This document shows, piece after piece, positions 49,490 to 60,826 of a DNA stretch of 64,000 nucleotides. Within the stretch, counting starts at the first letter, position 1. Each line of letters begins with the position of its first letter. The notes beneath the pieces are model-generated. The model was not told where the DNA came from and ran no database searches. It worked only from the letters and a program-made list of their open reading frames with translations. The position numbers and the translations under genes are program-made. The DNA is from Ectocarpus siliculosus (Eukaryota; Sar; Phaeophyceae; Ectocarpales; Ectocarpaceae): assembly GCA_000310025.1 (NCBI GenBank), contig FN649741.1, forward strand, positions 3,248,107 through 3,312,106. Direction: 5' to 3'.

Positions 49490-50640
49490 CTCGTGGGTTG
49501 GGAGGCAAGGGTAGATGTTGTAGGGAGGCCGGCGGGACGCGAGATGGCAAGGCAGGACAAGGGTCAGGGAAAGGGTTGGTTTGGCGAAGAGAGATACCAA
49601 CCATAGTCAGGATGGGGAAGAAAGAAATTTATGTAGCCAGCGCCTCGGCTGGCTCCTTTCAGGTGTTTGTCGACATATGATGTCACGTAGGTCCGATAAG
49701 ACATTGACTGAGAGGAAGGAGGCTACGAATAAATCTCTCCGGCGAGGCCTTGGTCGGACGCTATAAACCATATAGCGGGAGAGGGGTCGGGGGAATGGGT
49801 GGGGTTCGCGAGGAGGGATTGGCGAATGTGAGTGAACAAGGGACGGGTTGTGTGAGAGAGTGAATATGTGGTCAGAAGCTCGGGGGATGTAAGATGGTAT
49901 GGCGGGAGGAGGGTCGAGGAAGGTTTGGCGAGAGGGAATGCCACGAACGTGTGAGGGGAGGGGGAGTGGTCGGGTGGCGCGGAATCCTTCTAGCCAGGGT
50001 CCGCGGCTGGACGTGAGATTGTATGGCGGGAAAAAGGTCGAGCGATTCCACACTGAAGAGAGTGAGAGTGAACAAGGTATGAATATGAAGGGAATGAATC
50101 GTTCTAGCCGGGCCATTCGGTAGCACCTACGATAGCACGGCGCGAGAAGGGCTGGGGGATAAGGGTGTTGGAGCGATCCAAGCAGATGAGAGTAAAATAG
50201 CGATGCACGGGTCGGGCGACAAGAAATGTTCTGGCGAGGGCATCGAGATGGAAGGGCGGGAAAATGGTCGGGAAGAGGTTGGGGTAAGTGAGAGCGATGT
50301 CACGCGGCCAGAGTGAGTGAACAATGCATGAGTCGGAAGTACATTATTCGTGTGGTCAAAAGCTCGGGGTGACGTGAAATGGCATGCATGGCCAATGGTA
50401 CAGTGAGGGATTCCGTTGGCAAGGAGCGATGCCGCGTTGTGAGATTGAAATGAATGAACAAGGGACTGGTTCAGAGGAGGCACGAAATCGGCCTTGTAGT
50501 CAAGGCCTCTGCTAGACGGAAGACGGCAAGGCGGGCCAAGGACGTGGGTTTGGAGGCCAGCTATGTGACAGAGTACTGGGCGAACAAGACATGGGTTTGG
50601 AGGCAAACATTCTGTGAACCCAGAAGCTCGCTGGGAAGCG
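49490..50640. repeat. Degenerate long-period tandem repeat, purine-rich
   Basis: Blocks resembling GAGTGAACAAGGGAC, AGCTCGGGG, ATGGTATGGCGGGA and a CTAGCC-type block recur in the same order at irregular spacing of about 120-250 bases. The clearest GTGAACAA-type blocks are near 49830, 50067, 50318 and 50455. Plus is G-rich. Long minus-strand Ser/Pro/His-rich frames across it are composition artefacts. Confidence 0.6.
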
Positions 50641-51213
50641 AGCGACTCCGGCGCTGTGAGACCCTTGGTTCTTCCACTTCCACGAGGTACACCGACGGGT
50701 TGTTTCATGTCTGCGCGAAGGTAACCTCGCTTGGACGTTCCTGGTGCGAGCAATGCGTGGGAAGCCGGGCACCGACAGAGTCTCGGATGAGCGTCCCAGC
50801 GGTGTGATGCGTTTAATTTGCTCTGTTTCTTCTCTGGTTTGAATCGCGCGCCTCAGAGGAACCCCGCCTTTGTGGTCACACTTTTCCCGGAGAAAACCCG
50901 GGGTCGGGAGAGGTTGACGATCTGCTACGAATTTTGGCAACACATGCCTTAGCACGGCCTTCTGTTATTGGAGCACGAACAAACCGGTGTGACGAGGAGT
51001 GCCCTATTTTTCTTCCTCCTCAGAAGCCAGCAGATTGAAAATGAGTGCCCAATAGATCGATCTCGTTCTGGTTGAAAAGGAGGGTTATTTCAAACTTGGG
51101 GCGCCTGCATCGTGTGGAAAAGGCCCACGTTTTGAGGTTTGTTCCCCTTCCTGGGACAATGGGACTAGGGGGAAAAGGTTGCGCTTCGCGCTCCGCGGTT
51201 CAGTACAACCACC

Positions 51214-51360
51214 AGACAGACAAGACAAGACAAGACAAGACAAGACAAGACAAGACAAGACAAGACAAGACAAGACAAGACAAGACAAGACAAGACAAGA
51301 CCAGACAGGACAAGACAAGACAAGACAAGATAAGAGAGGACAAGACAAGACAGGACAAAA
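51214..51360. repeat. (AAGAC)n pentanucleotide array
   Basis: More than twenty near-perfect ACAAG/AAGAC units on plus, with a few variants toward the end. Translations of both strands are periodic (TRQDK or LVLSC) and spurious. Confidence 0.95.
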
Positions 51361-52314
51361 GACAAACCACAAAAAAGGAAGGACGCTTTCGAAACGACAC
51401 CACTACAAGCAAACACGACAGCTATCCGGAGAGACTATACCACGAATCTCCACACCAAGTCGACTTCCGCAACACTACTCCTGAAATCTGTCGAATACTG
51501 GGAGCCGAAACTCGCAACCCAAAATCCTCCCGATGTCACCGGCGCAAACCAAAACGCCTATTCATTCGTAGCCCAACAGAAAAACGGAGTACCATGTACT
51601 ACAACAACACACATTCCTCGACACACGCGTTCCACGCCAATGACTCCGTCCAGTTTTTCGTGTGTGTGGATTGTCTCACGAATGCGGCAATAGCAGTGCT
51701 GCTCTCATTCACCAACAACCGTTCCGTGCGCGTGAATGGACATCCAGAGTTTTGCGCTGAGAGGGATGACTAATGAACTCTGGCTCCTTGTTCGGCGACC
51801 GGTCAGCCCGTTGCACGCCTCTTTCGGCGTTCATTTTTTACGGCCCCCGTTATTTGTTGATCGCCGTCGGTGTGGCAGTAGCACCACCACCAGCAGAAGC
51901 AGCAGCGGCAGCAGCGGCAGCAACACCCGCCCGGACTTTGTCGAGGTCGAAGGACACCGGGATATTGCCGCAACACAAGAGAATGTACCTGGTTGCATGA
52001 GAAGATGGGGATTTCGAGTTCCATATACAGGGGTAGCGAGGTATGTGTTCATGCGGTCAACTAAGCGCACACCGGAATTCAACTTGTTTCGAAGCCGTCA
52101 ATGCCCCGTAGTAGTACGACTTGTCGAAGTTTGCTGCATGCGTTTGGCTTGAAGAAACCCATCGAGATTGGCAACAAATGACCCGCGGGTTGAAATTTAT
52201 CCGTCATCCAGAAGGTCAGCCCTCAACTACCGCTCGCATTAAATATGAAACGAGCACCTAGGGACGCCAGAGGTGACACTCCTTTCTGTCCCGCTCTCTC
52301 CCCCCCCCCCCCCC

Positions 52315-52414
52315 NNNNNNNNNNNNNNNNNNNNNNNNNNNNNNNNNNNNNNNNNNNNNNNNNNNNNNNNNNNNNNNNNNNNNNNNNNNNNNNNNNNNNN
52401 NNNNNNNNNNNNNN
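52315..52414. other. Assembly gap (100 N) with low-complexity flanks
   Basis: Exactly 100 N after a run of C. The sequence after it (52415-52520) is C, G and T homopolymer-like and may be poor-quality consensus rather than true genome sequence. Confidence 0.95.
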
Positions 52415-52898
52415 CCCGCCCCCTTAAAATAAAAAAGGGCCCCCGGGGGCCCCCGGGGGGGCCCTCTTTTTTTTTTCTTTTTTTTCCCCCCCCCCCCCCC
52501 CCCCCCCCCCCTCTCTCTCACGCTGTCGTCCCCGACCACCCCGCTTGTAATTTCTTCTCCGCACACCGACATTCGGGTCGGATTCCCTGAGCCGCACAAT
52601 AACCAACCCCTGTGCCATTAACCTGGCCTCTGGCCCCGAGTGAAAGCGAGTGAATCTCCCTACAGTCGCCTCCTGGTGGGTCTGTGGATGGATCAGTTGG
52701 TAGAGGTGTCGATCGACGGACCAACCTAGCGAGTGAAATCATCAAGCTTCTCGAAAACCGAGGCACGAGAGAGGACCGAAACGGTACTACGCAACAGCGG
52801 TCGCACCAACCAGTGTACCAAGCAAAGACGAGGGCGAGGAACCGGGGGGGGATACCAAGAGCTCAGAGCTGCCCCGCTGCATTGCTTCTTTCGGCGCC

Positions 52899-53514
52899 TC
52901 ACATGTCCGCCGCGTCGCTCTCGTCCTCGAGCGTGATGTCCAGGTAGCCCTCGTCGTCCTGGTTCTCCCGGTCCGCGGCCAGCTCCTCGAACAGCCTCTT
53001 CTCCTCCGGCGTCGGCTCCGAGTCCAGCCCTTCCTCTCCGCCACTGCTACTACTGTCTGCCTCGCTATCGTCGTCGTCGTCATCGTTGGCATCCACGCGA
53101 GAAGCGCCGGCATCGTCTCCCGCCAGACCACCGCCGCCGCCGCCGCCGCTGCCTACGCCGGCGGCGGCCGCCCTTTCCGGAGCTTCTAGCCCGAGCTCGT
53201 TCAGGGCGTCGCGCAGGGTCCCCGTCCTGTCGAGGACGTCGCGGGCCGCCTCGGGGGGAACTCCCATGGAGTGCAGGACCGCCAGGGCCTCGTTCTTGTT
53301 GTCGTCGGTGTTGCTGCTGCTGCCACCGTTGCTGCTGCTGCTGTCTCCCGTGGTGAGGGTGGTCAAGGCGGCCGCGACGTCGTTGTTGTGGAGGCGTAAG
53401 GCCCTGGAAGTGGCAGGGATGATGGTTGGACGCAGTCAGCACGCAAAAACAGAAATACGCAGATTTAGGTGTCTGCTCGATGTTCACAAAATGCTCAGGG
53501 TGTCAGGGAGAGGC

Positions 53515-53566
<52 letters not shown>

Positions 53567-56500
53567 AGTCAACGCAGTTCTGAAGCTGCTGCTTCGTGAC
53601 AAAGGAAGAGGATCAACAACAAAAAGGCGGAGAAACGCTGGTTCACACCGCCGAGGGACATGCCACCGCATTGCGGAAACCCAAAAAGTGAACATACAAT
53701 AATGAAAATACTCGGAGGAAGAAGGACATGCTTCAGGTGCTCATTGCCTGCATGCCAGGACGACGTCGGAGTTGGCCTTCCACGCCACATTCCGAGACAC
53801 GAACATCCCGAGAGGATCAGAACCAAAACATATGGTCCCGCAATCCGCCGCATAAATCAGTTTGACCGCACACACGGCGGAACGCCTTTTGCACAAAGCC
53901 GGGTCGTTGAACAACAACGGAGAGGCTCAACAGCTTCGCTTTGCGGCACGACTGGGCAAGCTTCTTTGGGCCAGCTGTTGGAAAATCGGCGGGGGCTGCT
54001 TGTGAGGAGGATCTAAACCTGACCTAATGGCTTTGGTCTTCGGGAAGCCCATTCCGGCCAGCTGTTGGACGAGGCTCTCGCTGACGTAGGCCTTCTTGTC
54101 GGCCGTCATCCCGAGCCGGCTAGCCCGTCGCCGCTCCATCCTGAGCTTCCGTTCCTTGCGCACGGTTTCCTTTCGAACGGAAGCGTGTCAAGAAAGAAAA
54201 GACATGTCGATAGGATAATAATTAAGGGCGGGCGGAGGAGGAGCTGGGAGAGGATGTTATTGACGAGATATCGACTGTGTATGGCCCAACAACCGTGGGA
54301 AGGACCTTCTGCCACCCCGACCGCGACGAGGCGGAGCACGCGCTTTGAGTGGCGGGTATGCGACGGCAAACCAACACCACGGGGGCGGGGGGCGTGTATC
54401 GACGAGAAAACCGCCAACAGAACCAGATCAATCCGAAACGAGAAGAACGGAAGTGGGCTATCGGCTATTACGATGCGGAACAACGCGGGCAACACGTGAA
54501 CCTCTCGAAAACGCGCGTGTGCATGTGCATGTGTAGCTCATAGAACATCATCCGTGCAGCCAGGAGGTGGAAGGGCGCCGATCATGCTGTTCGGGTAGAC
54601 GAGAGCCGATGCCCATCCAGCAAAGCTGAAGCTCGTACATACGGCAGCGAAAGAGACAAGACGTTGACATCAACGACGACGACCGCGTGCTCAAAGCACG
54701 CTTGTGTACGCCTCTGGAGGTCTTTTCGAGTTTTTCGGATGTGACGAGCGGCGGGAAAAATACGCCCGCGGTTTCGTCCGTTCAAGTAGCAACCAAGATG
54801 AACCGACCAGAACGGGCCTCCCGCCGGCTCACCTTCCTTTGGCGCAGATTCTCCAGGTACTGCCAGGCGGCATCGATGTTGTTCCGCCCGGCTCGCAGGG
54901 CTCGCAGCGCTACCTGCACGAGCCAGACGAAGATGTCGTTTCGGTTGATCGATGGTCAAGGTGTACATACCGAACAAAGCTGGTTGATAGGCCAGACAAC
55001 GAAGTTCTCCATGGGAGAGAGGGCTCATGCGAACAGATCAAACAGAATCAGGAGGGTGGCTATTGTAAGACCGCCTGGACTCAAGAGCAATCGAAAGAAA
55101 ACGGTGAAAGTTTTCGAACGTTTTCCCAAAGTGAAAAGCAAAACGGGCCGCACGAAACACCAGCACGATAGTTGGTCTCGAGTTCAACGACGTAGATGCA
55201 AAGCCGAGATGTGTGTATCGTGCTCATGTCCAACCGTCCAAAGGCGTGTTTGCGACACCAGCCTCAGGTGCAAGCCCCTTTTCGCGTATGACCACCACAA
55301 AACATCTCCTCCGACGTGCCAGGTGCCGGGCATCAACCAGCAACCGACACAGGCCTTACCCAGAAGAGCGAGACATCAGCGCTCCAGAACCAGCGCCCAC
55401 CGCACCTTCGGTTGCAGCACCTCGAGCCTGACCGTGTGCCACTTCTGCATCAAGCGACAGGCCAGGGCCGGGTTAGGCTTGAGGGCCTTCGCCTCCCCGC
55501 TCGCGCGGAGGAGCAGCGCCGAAGCCTCCCCTGAGTCCCCCCGGAGAAACGCCACCACCCCCTGTCGCGGAAGCAGCAGCAGCAGCAGCAGCAGCAGCAG
55601 AGCCGATGAGCGGTGGGTGGAACGCCAGCGTCAGAGAGAGGGGGGGGGGTATGGGTCTTGCACGTGAAAAGCTTGGTGTGGATGGGACCCGAGGTACGTC
55701 GAGTGACGCCCGCTATGGCACGTGAGCGCTGCCGGAGGAAGCATTCCTCCAGACCTTATCCCCCGCAACGTTCGGATGCTCCCCGTACGTTTGAGTAACG
55801 GAGGAAGAGGCAGGGCGACAGAGTTGGCGAAAAATAAAAACAAGATTGAGTGGAGAGAACTGGAACACTTTTGGAGGGAAAAGTACGGCAAATACTCCCT
55901 CATCGGCCTGCTCCCTTGGCCGGACCAGGCGGGAGAGAGGTAGACAGCCCCCCCATCGTGCTGATCCGGATCCGATGCGTCGCGCGTGTGACCAAGGGCT
56001 AGACTACACCGTAGAGGTATCAAGCACGGGAGATCCTGGGACACTACTCCAAGCGCAAACCGTACTTGAAAAGCGTCGGCACCTGGGAGTGGTACGCCTG
56101 TCCACAACACGGCGGCTACTTGCTATCTACCCCCGCCCCCCGAGGAAACCGGCCGACGCAACGACAGAGGGACTGGCTACTGCCGAGGGGAGGGGAGGGG
56201 AGCGAACGTGCGGGTGGTGATGGCAGATGAAGTCGTCACAGAGTCCAGAAAAATAGACACACGCACTGCGAGAGGGTCGCGGAGACGTGAAAGCGAGAGC
56301 GAGAGCAGAAAAACGCGAAAAAATACCATGGTATATCACTTGTATGTATTTGTTCGCGAAACAAACGAGCAATCAATGCACAGAAACGTCTTTCTATTGT
56401 GCGCCCAATCTTGAACGGATCGTCACAAGTATACAATCGATCGAAACACACCTGCAGCAGATGGAGCCTGACGTACAGGAGCTTCTCCGCACAGTGCTCC

Positions 56501-59500
56501 CCCTTGAGCGCGGTCAGCCGCTGGAGGCCCTCCCCGTGGGCCTTCCGGAACCCCTTCTCCACGGCCGCCAGCATGCGAGACGCGAGGTCGATGTTCTTCA
56601 TGTCCTTCATGAGGAAGAGCAGCCATACGATGTCTGGCGGCGTCGGGGGACACGCGAGGGATGGAGCGGGGGGGGGGGTCAGCATCTCGCGGAGTTGTCA
56701 AAACCATATCGAAGGCAATAGACCCGACACGCTCCGTATCCTCTTTCGACGAAACCGAAGTCATGTCCCTCCACCAACTCATTTCCCGGCAGGGTTCTAG
56801 AGGGCACGCGTAGCAAGCATGAGACGGCGCTGCAGACACAGGCCGACCGAATACAGCGGGGAAGGACAGTGGTCCGTACTTTGTGGATACGCATGTCTTT
56901 GCACTCTCAAAGCGGCAGCTCGAGAATATTTAGAGCATACGAACAGGATACCTAACCGCCTAAATCGTGTGTCCAGACCAACCCAGCCACAGGAAGCACA
57001 GCACCCGGTTGCAGAACAACAACCGCCTACATGTAGACACACAGAGAAAACAAGACAAAAAAATCAAGAGGCGTTGCCGTGCGCGTGTCGAATCGGACAG
57101 AAACCGCCTATTTTACCCTACGGCGACCCCGAACTCACCCAGGCAGAGGTAGGCGTAGTTGTCGACGGCCTCCAGGTACTTGGGGTCACACCTCCGGAAC
57201 GCCTCGTCTGCCCTCATCAGCAGCCCGAGCCCTTCCCGCTGCGCCATCAGCTTCTCCGCCGCCGTCAACGTCGGCCCGTCCCTTCGAGGCCCCCGCACGG
57301 TGCCGCTGCCGCCGCCGCCGCTGCCGCCGCCAGAGCCCTCGCCCGCTTGGTCGTTGCCATCCGAATCAACCTCCATCGCATCTCCGTCCCCTGCCGAAGC
57401 CACGCCCCCGGACTCTTCTCCGAACGCCGGCGGAGCGTCGGTCGGCGGTGACCCCGGAGCCGCGGCGGTGCCCTCAGGGGCGGGGCTCGGAGTGAAACCT
57501 TCGTTGCCCGTCGACTCCTCCCTTGCGCCCGTGCGCTCCGGCAGCTGTTCCTTGGCTGCCGCTCGACCGACAATCCCGGCTCTCGGCGGCGATGATTCGC
57601 CCTTGCCCTCTCTCTCCGCCGTCCCCTGCTGCTGCTGCTGCTGCTGCTGCTCCTGCTCCTGCGTCACGCTTCTGCCTTCGCTCTCTTTCCGCTCTTCCCA
57701 CCCGCCTGGTCGTCCACTGCCACCGCCGCGATCAGCAGGGGACTTGAGTCTCAGCGCTCCTTCTTCGCTCGCGCCCGGTGCAGCTTTGGCCGCTGCCTCA
57801 GGACCCGTCTGCGGCCTGTGGCGAGCCTTCTTGTTCTGGACACCGGCCGGAGCTCGTTCGGCTGCTGCCGGCGGTGCGTGGCCATCGCCCGTAGCGGCAG
57901 CAGCAGCCGCCGCTGCTGCTGCCGCCGCCGCCGCCCCGGGTGACCTGCTCGACGGGGCGGTGTTGCGCGCTCGACGGAGGCAGGCCAGCCCCTGGCGGTG
58001 AAGCATCATGCCTTCCATCAGGGCGGCCGAGTCGTCCGGAGGGATTGCCATGGCCTCCCCGTCTTGGTTGGTCAGCTCGATCTGAGTGGCGAGACACGAA
58101 AAAAAAGGACTACGGTTGCAAATACACTGACGCAGCGGCAACAGTGGTAGGCACTTGCCCGGGGAGATTTCCATCGTTGAAGCTGGGTAGAACACCGCAA
58201 TCTCTTCGCCGATCCTTGGTCCCACGAGAGCACACCGTACAGGGGGGTATGACAAAAGGTTGCAACGAAACAACTGCGTCATCGACCAATCGTCTCATTG
58301 CTCGTTCACCCCCGTGAATACCCCAGAGCCCCACACGGACGACATCTTGCTCCAGAAATTTGCGCAAGGAGCGTGTTGCCATAGTTTCTCCGCGGTGGTG
58401 ATAGTGGTGGTGGTGGTGGTACTCCGAAAGTGAATGACACGGCAGGGCGTATTTGTTTGGCATTTTTCAACATGCATGTTCCACGGATTCGAGCTCCTGC
58501 CCTGCGCGGAATGCTGTGAGGGCTGACATAAAGTGACCAACAATAAAAAAATAAATAGAAACCCAGAGGAAATTCCGTGAGCTTCGAGCGCTGGTTAATG
58601 GAAGTGATAAAAACAAACAAAAACCCCCACGATTGCCGTGAGCTTTGCCACCTCCGACCCACCTACCTCAGGGCGATTGCCACCTCTTCCCCTCCCACCC
58701 CTGCCTCCCGATCGCCCGCCGCCGCCGCCGCCGCCGCCGCGGCCGTCGTCCCGTCCCCACGCACCCCAGGCGTTCCCCCTGCCGCCGCTGCCCATGTCGC
58801 GGGCGGCCCGAGCCGAGAGCAGGGAGGCCGCCTGCACCGCCTCCTCCGTCCTGCGGGTTAACCCCGCCTCCGCCTCGACCTGTTCGGAGAGGTCTTGGCG
58901 CAGGACCATGATGGTCTTGCCCGGCGTTATCCTGACGCAGTTCGTTTAGATGTGGGATGATGATCAGATTGGCATATTTCATATTTTTGTATCTTGTGGG
59001 TGTCATCCTGAAGCAGGTGTCTTGGATGGGATGGTGATTGGATTGGAATATGCATTATTGTGTGCCGTGGACGTGAAGAGAAAACGACTACTTCAAGCCA
59101 TGATAGCCGTGATGAACATGTGCTGCGATTGAATTTCAATATCTACCATGACGCTAGTATTGTACTGTTTTCTCGATAAATTATCACTTGGTCGTTTGCT
59201 TTGATTTGGGCCCTGATTAGAATTCGGTGTTGTTGGCCATCCGGCCGCCGCCCGCGTTGTTGTATGCATATCCAGCAACGCCGGTGTTGAGAGACTGCAG
59301 CTTTCGACCCCATGGGAGCTGCAGGAGACCAAACGTCGTTCCTTTTCCCCTCCAAAATTTGGAAAAGCGCCCTTACAGATGAATCACGGCAATTTCTTTT
59401 CACCAAACATTGCCCAAGAAAGGTATGTAGTGCACTCACTCGCCTAGACTGCTGCCTACACCGACTCACCCGAACTGAGCCAGCTTGCCTGCATCGTCTT

Positions 59501-60560
59501 TCAAGTGCTTGCCGCCTGATCCCGAGAAAGCGAAACAAGCAGCAGAGGGCAAAAAGTGACAAGGCGGAGGAACGTATTCAGGAGCGTCTTACTAAACATC
59601 CTTGTCACAAAAAGCTAGCTTTCCCCTATGCTGCGCTGGTGCTAGTGCTGTTGCTGTTGCGAAGGAGAAAGGGCCAAGAACCACGGAAAGGCCGGCCATC
59701 TGTGACGTCCAAGCCCGCGGAAACGCATTTTTATTGTCTTGCGCATGTGGGACCGACACGCGTAGGAAGTTCATCCTCGAAAAACGTTGAGTGGATGACT
59801 CGAGAGGTGAACCTCTATCCTGCATATGTCCTGCACCGTGCCTTCCGCCAAATAGAAGACGCAAGAAATCGATCCACTCCGGCGGTAGGATATCATTCAC
59901 AAGGCCGTTCGTACACGGAGGATATTTGACAAATGGGACCCTAGCCGAGAATACAGAGAAAGAGCCAGTTTTGACCGTCCGCTGTTTTCATAACACTCCA
60001 AACCACGAACAGCAGCGATCCTGCCTGGGCAGTGTTTCCTGTTGGTGATTCGTCACCCGCACGCGCTTGGCGGAATCTTGGTTTGTGAAAAGCGCAGGAC
60101 ATAGGGCAGAGCAGCCCAACAGCAGCAGCAGTGTGAGACGGCGGTGGACAAAGCAGTGCGGGGGGTCATCATGTCATCATGTTCAAATCTCCTTATTCCT
60201 CCGCATCATGTCCTTGCCTGCGAGGAGCTTGAGCCCAGACGCTGTGAGGCCGGAGGCGGCAGCGATCGATCTTTTAAGGTCGAGCACCGTCGCATTTTCC
60301 AGGTCCAGCGTGATCGAGCCCTTGTGCTGCCCAACGATACGGAGCGCCATATCAGCAGGTCCTGTGCTCTTGTACCAAGCGAGAGAAAAGAAGGGCGCGC
60401 GTGCCAACACCAGCAGCGTTCTCGAGAGATCTGAGCACTAAACCTCAAGAATCTACACCCGGTAGGCACCTTAAATTCAACGGTGTGGGTGTAGCTGGCA
60501 ATATCTTCGCGCACCCACGACGAGATCAGCGCAGGCACACACAGGTAACGTAGCGGTGCT
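52899..60560 (-). CDS. NUB1: NUB1-like (NEDD8 ultimate buster 1) UBL-UBA protein
   Basis: Minus-strand exons: roughly 60560-60471, 60368-60218, [at least one unresolved], 58931-58667, 58081-57139, 56633-56452, 55561-55406, 54913-54833, 54169-54024 and 53403-52899 (stop). The UBL begins ALRIVGQHKGSITLDLENAT and resumes at ITPGKTIMVLR. A disordered insert of about 200 residues, with A, Q and G runs, precedes ALMEGMMLHRQGLACL-type helices. The family signature is YLEAVDNYAYLCLGDIVWLL across the 57139/56633 join, then NIDLASRM and EHCAEKLLYVRLHLLQG. UBA-type segments follow: RALRAGRNNIDAAWQYL, ESLVQQLAGMGFPKTKAIR + ALRLHNNDVAAAL, and EALAVLHSMGVPPEAARDVL. The tail is acidic. NUB1 binds NEDD8/FAT10 and delivers conjugates to the proteasome. 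Phases of the two UBL exons do not fit directly, which implies a missing exon between 58932 and 60217. The true start codon is not established. Confidence 0.85.
53515..53563. repeat. (GA)n microsatellite
   Basis: A GA run in the last intron of the NUB1-like gene. On the transcript strand it is a CT-rich tract about 110 bases before the final acceptor. Confidence 0.9.
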
Positions 60561-60826
60561 GTGTTCGTGGCTCGTGGCGTCGGCACAGGCAGGAGAGCTT
60601 CAAGTACCGCAATGCAAAACGTGTGGGGGGGCTCACAGTTTTGATACGACAACGATTGGCCGTGTATGCCATGACCTTTGCTGTCCACGCGCCCCCGCGG
60701 CGATCGAATCGATCACTGCAAGTTCATCACTGATGTGCTAGAGGTGTCCAGAGCCCGCAAGCGCTCTTCCTTGTGGCTTGGTGTGTTAGGGGATCGGTTG
60801 AAGTGATCCCGGACAGCACTGCCAAG
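60561..60826. promoter_or_regulatory. Putative shared promoter between divergent NUB1-like and IFRD-like genes
   Basis: The two genes are head-to-head, with at most about 350 bases between the proposed first NUB1-like exon and the IFRD-like ATG at 60827. No TATA box or other core element was identified with confidence. The call rests on gene arrangement. Confidence 0.4.

Larger units (their letters stand above)
45519..52314. other. Gene-poor stretch; simple and tandem repeats only
   Basis: No domain-bearing frame or credible exon series was found across about 6.8 kb. The region is more AT-rich around 46.7-48.2 kb, with two open frames (46776-47111 minus and 47610-48173 plus) that lack ATG at their listed starts and lack family similarity. 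It holds a GA-rich repeat at 48.7-48.8 kb, a degenerate tandem array at 49.5-50.6 kb and an AAGAC array at 51.2-51.36 kb. Confidence 0.55.

Noticed and set aside
51045-51773. 242-codon plus-strand open frame across the AAGAC array
   Set aside because: It stays open because the pentamer array contains no stop in any frame; the flanking parts have no similarity.
57159-58001. 280-codon plus-strand open frame opposite the NUB1-like exon
   Set aside because: Antisense shadow of a GC-rich exon; the minus strand carries the conserved NUB1 segment and phased splice sites.
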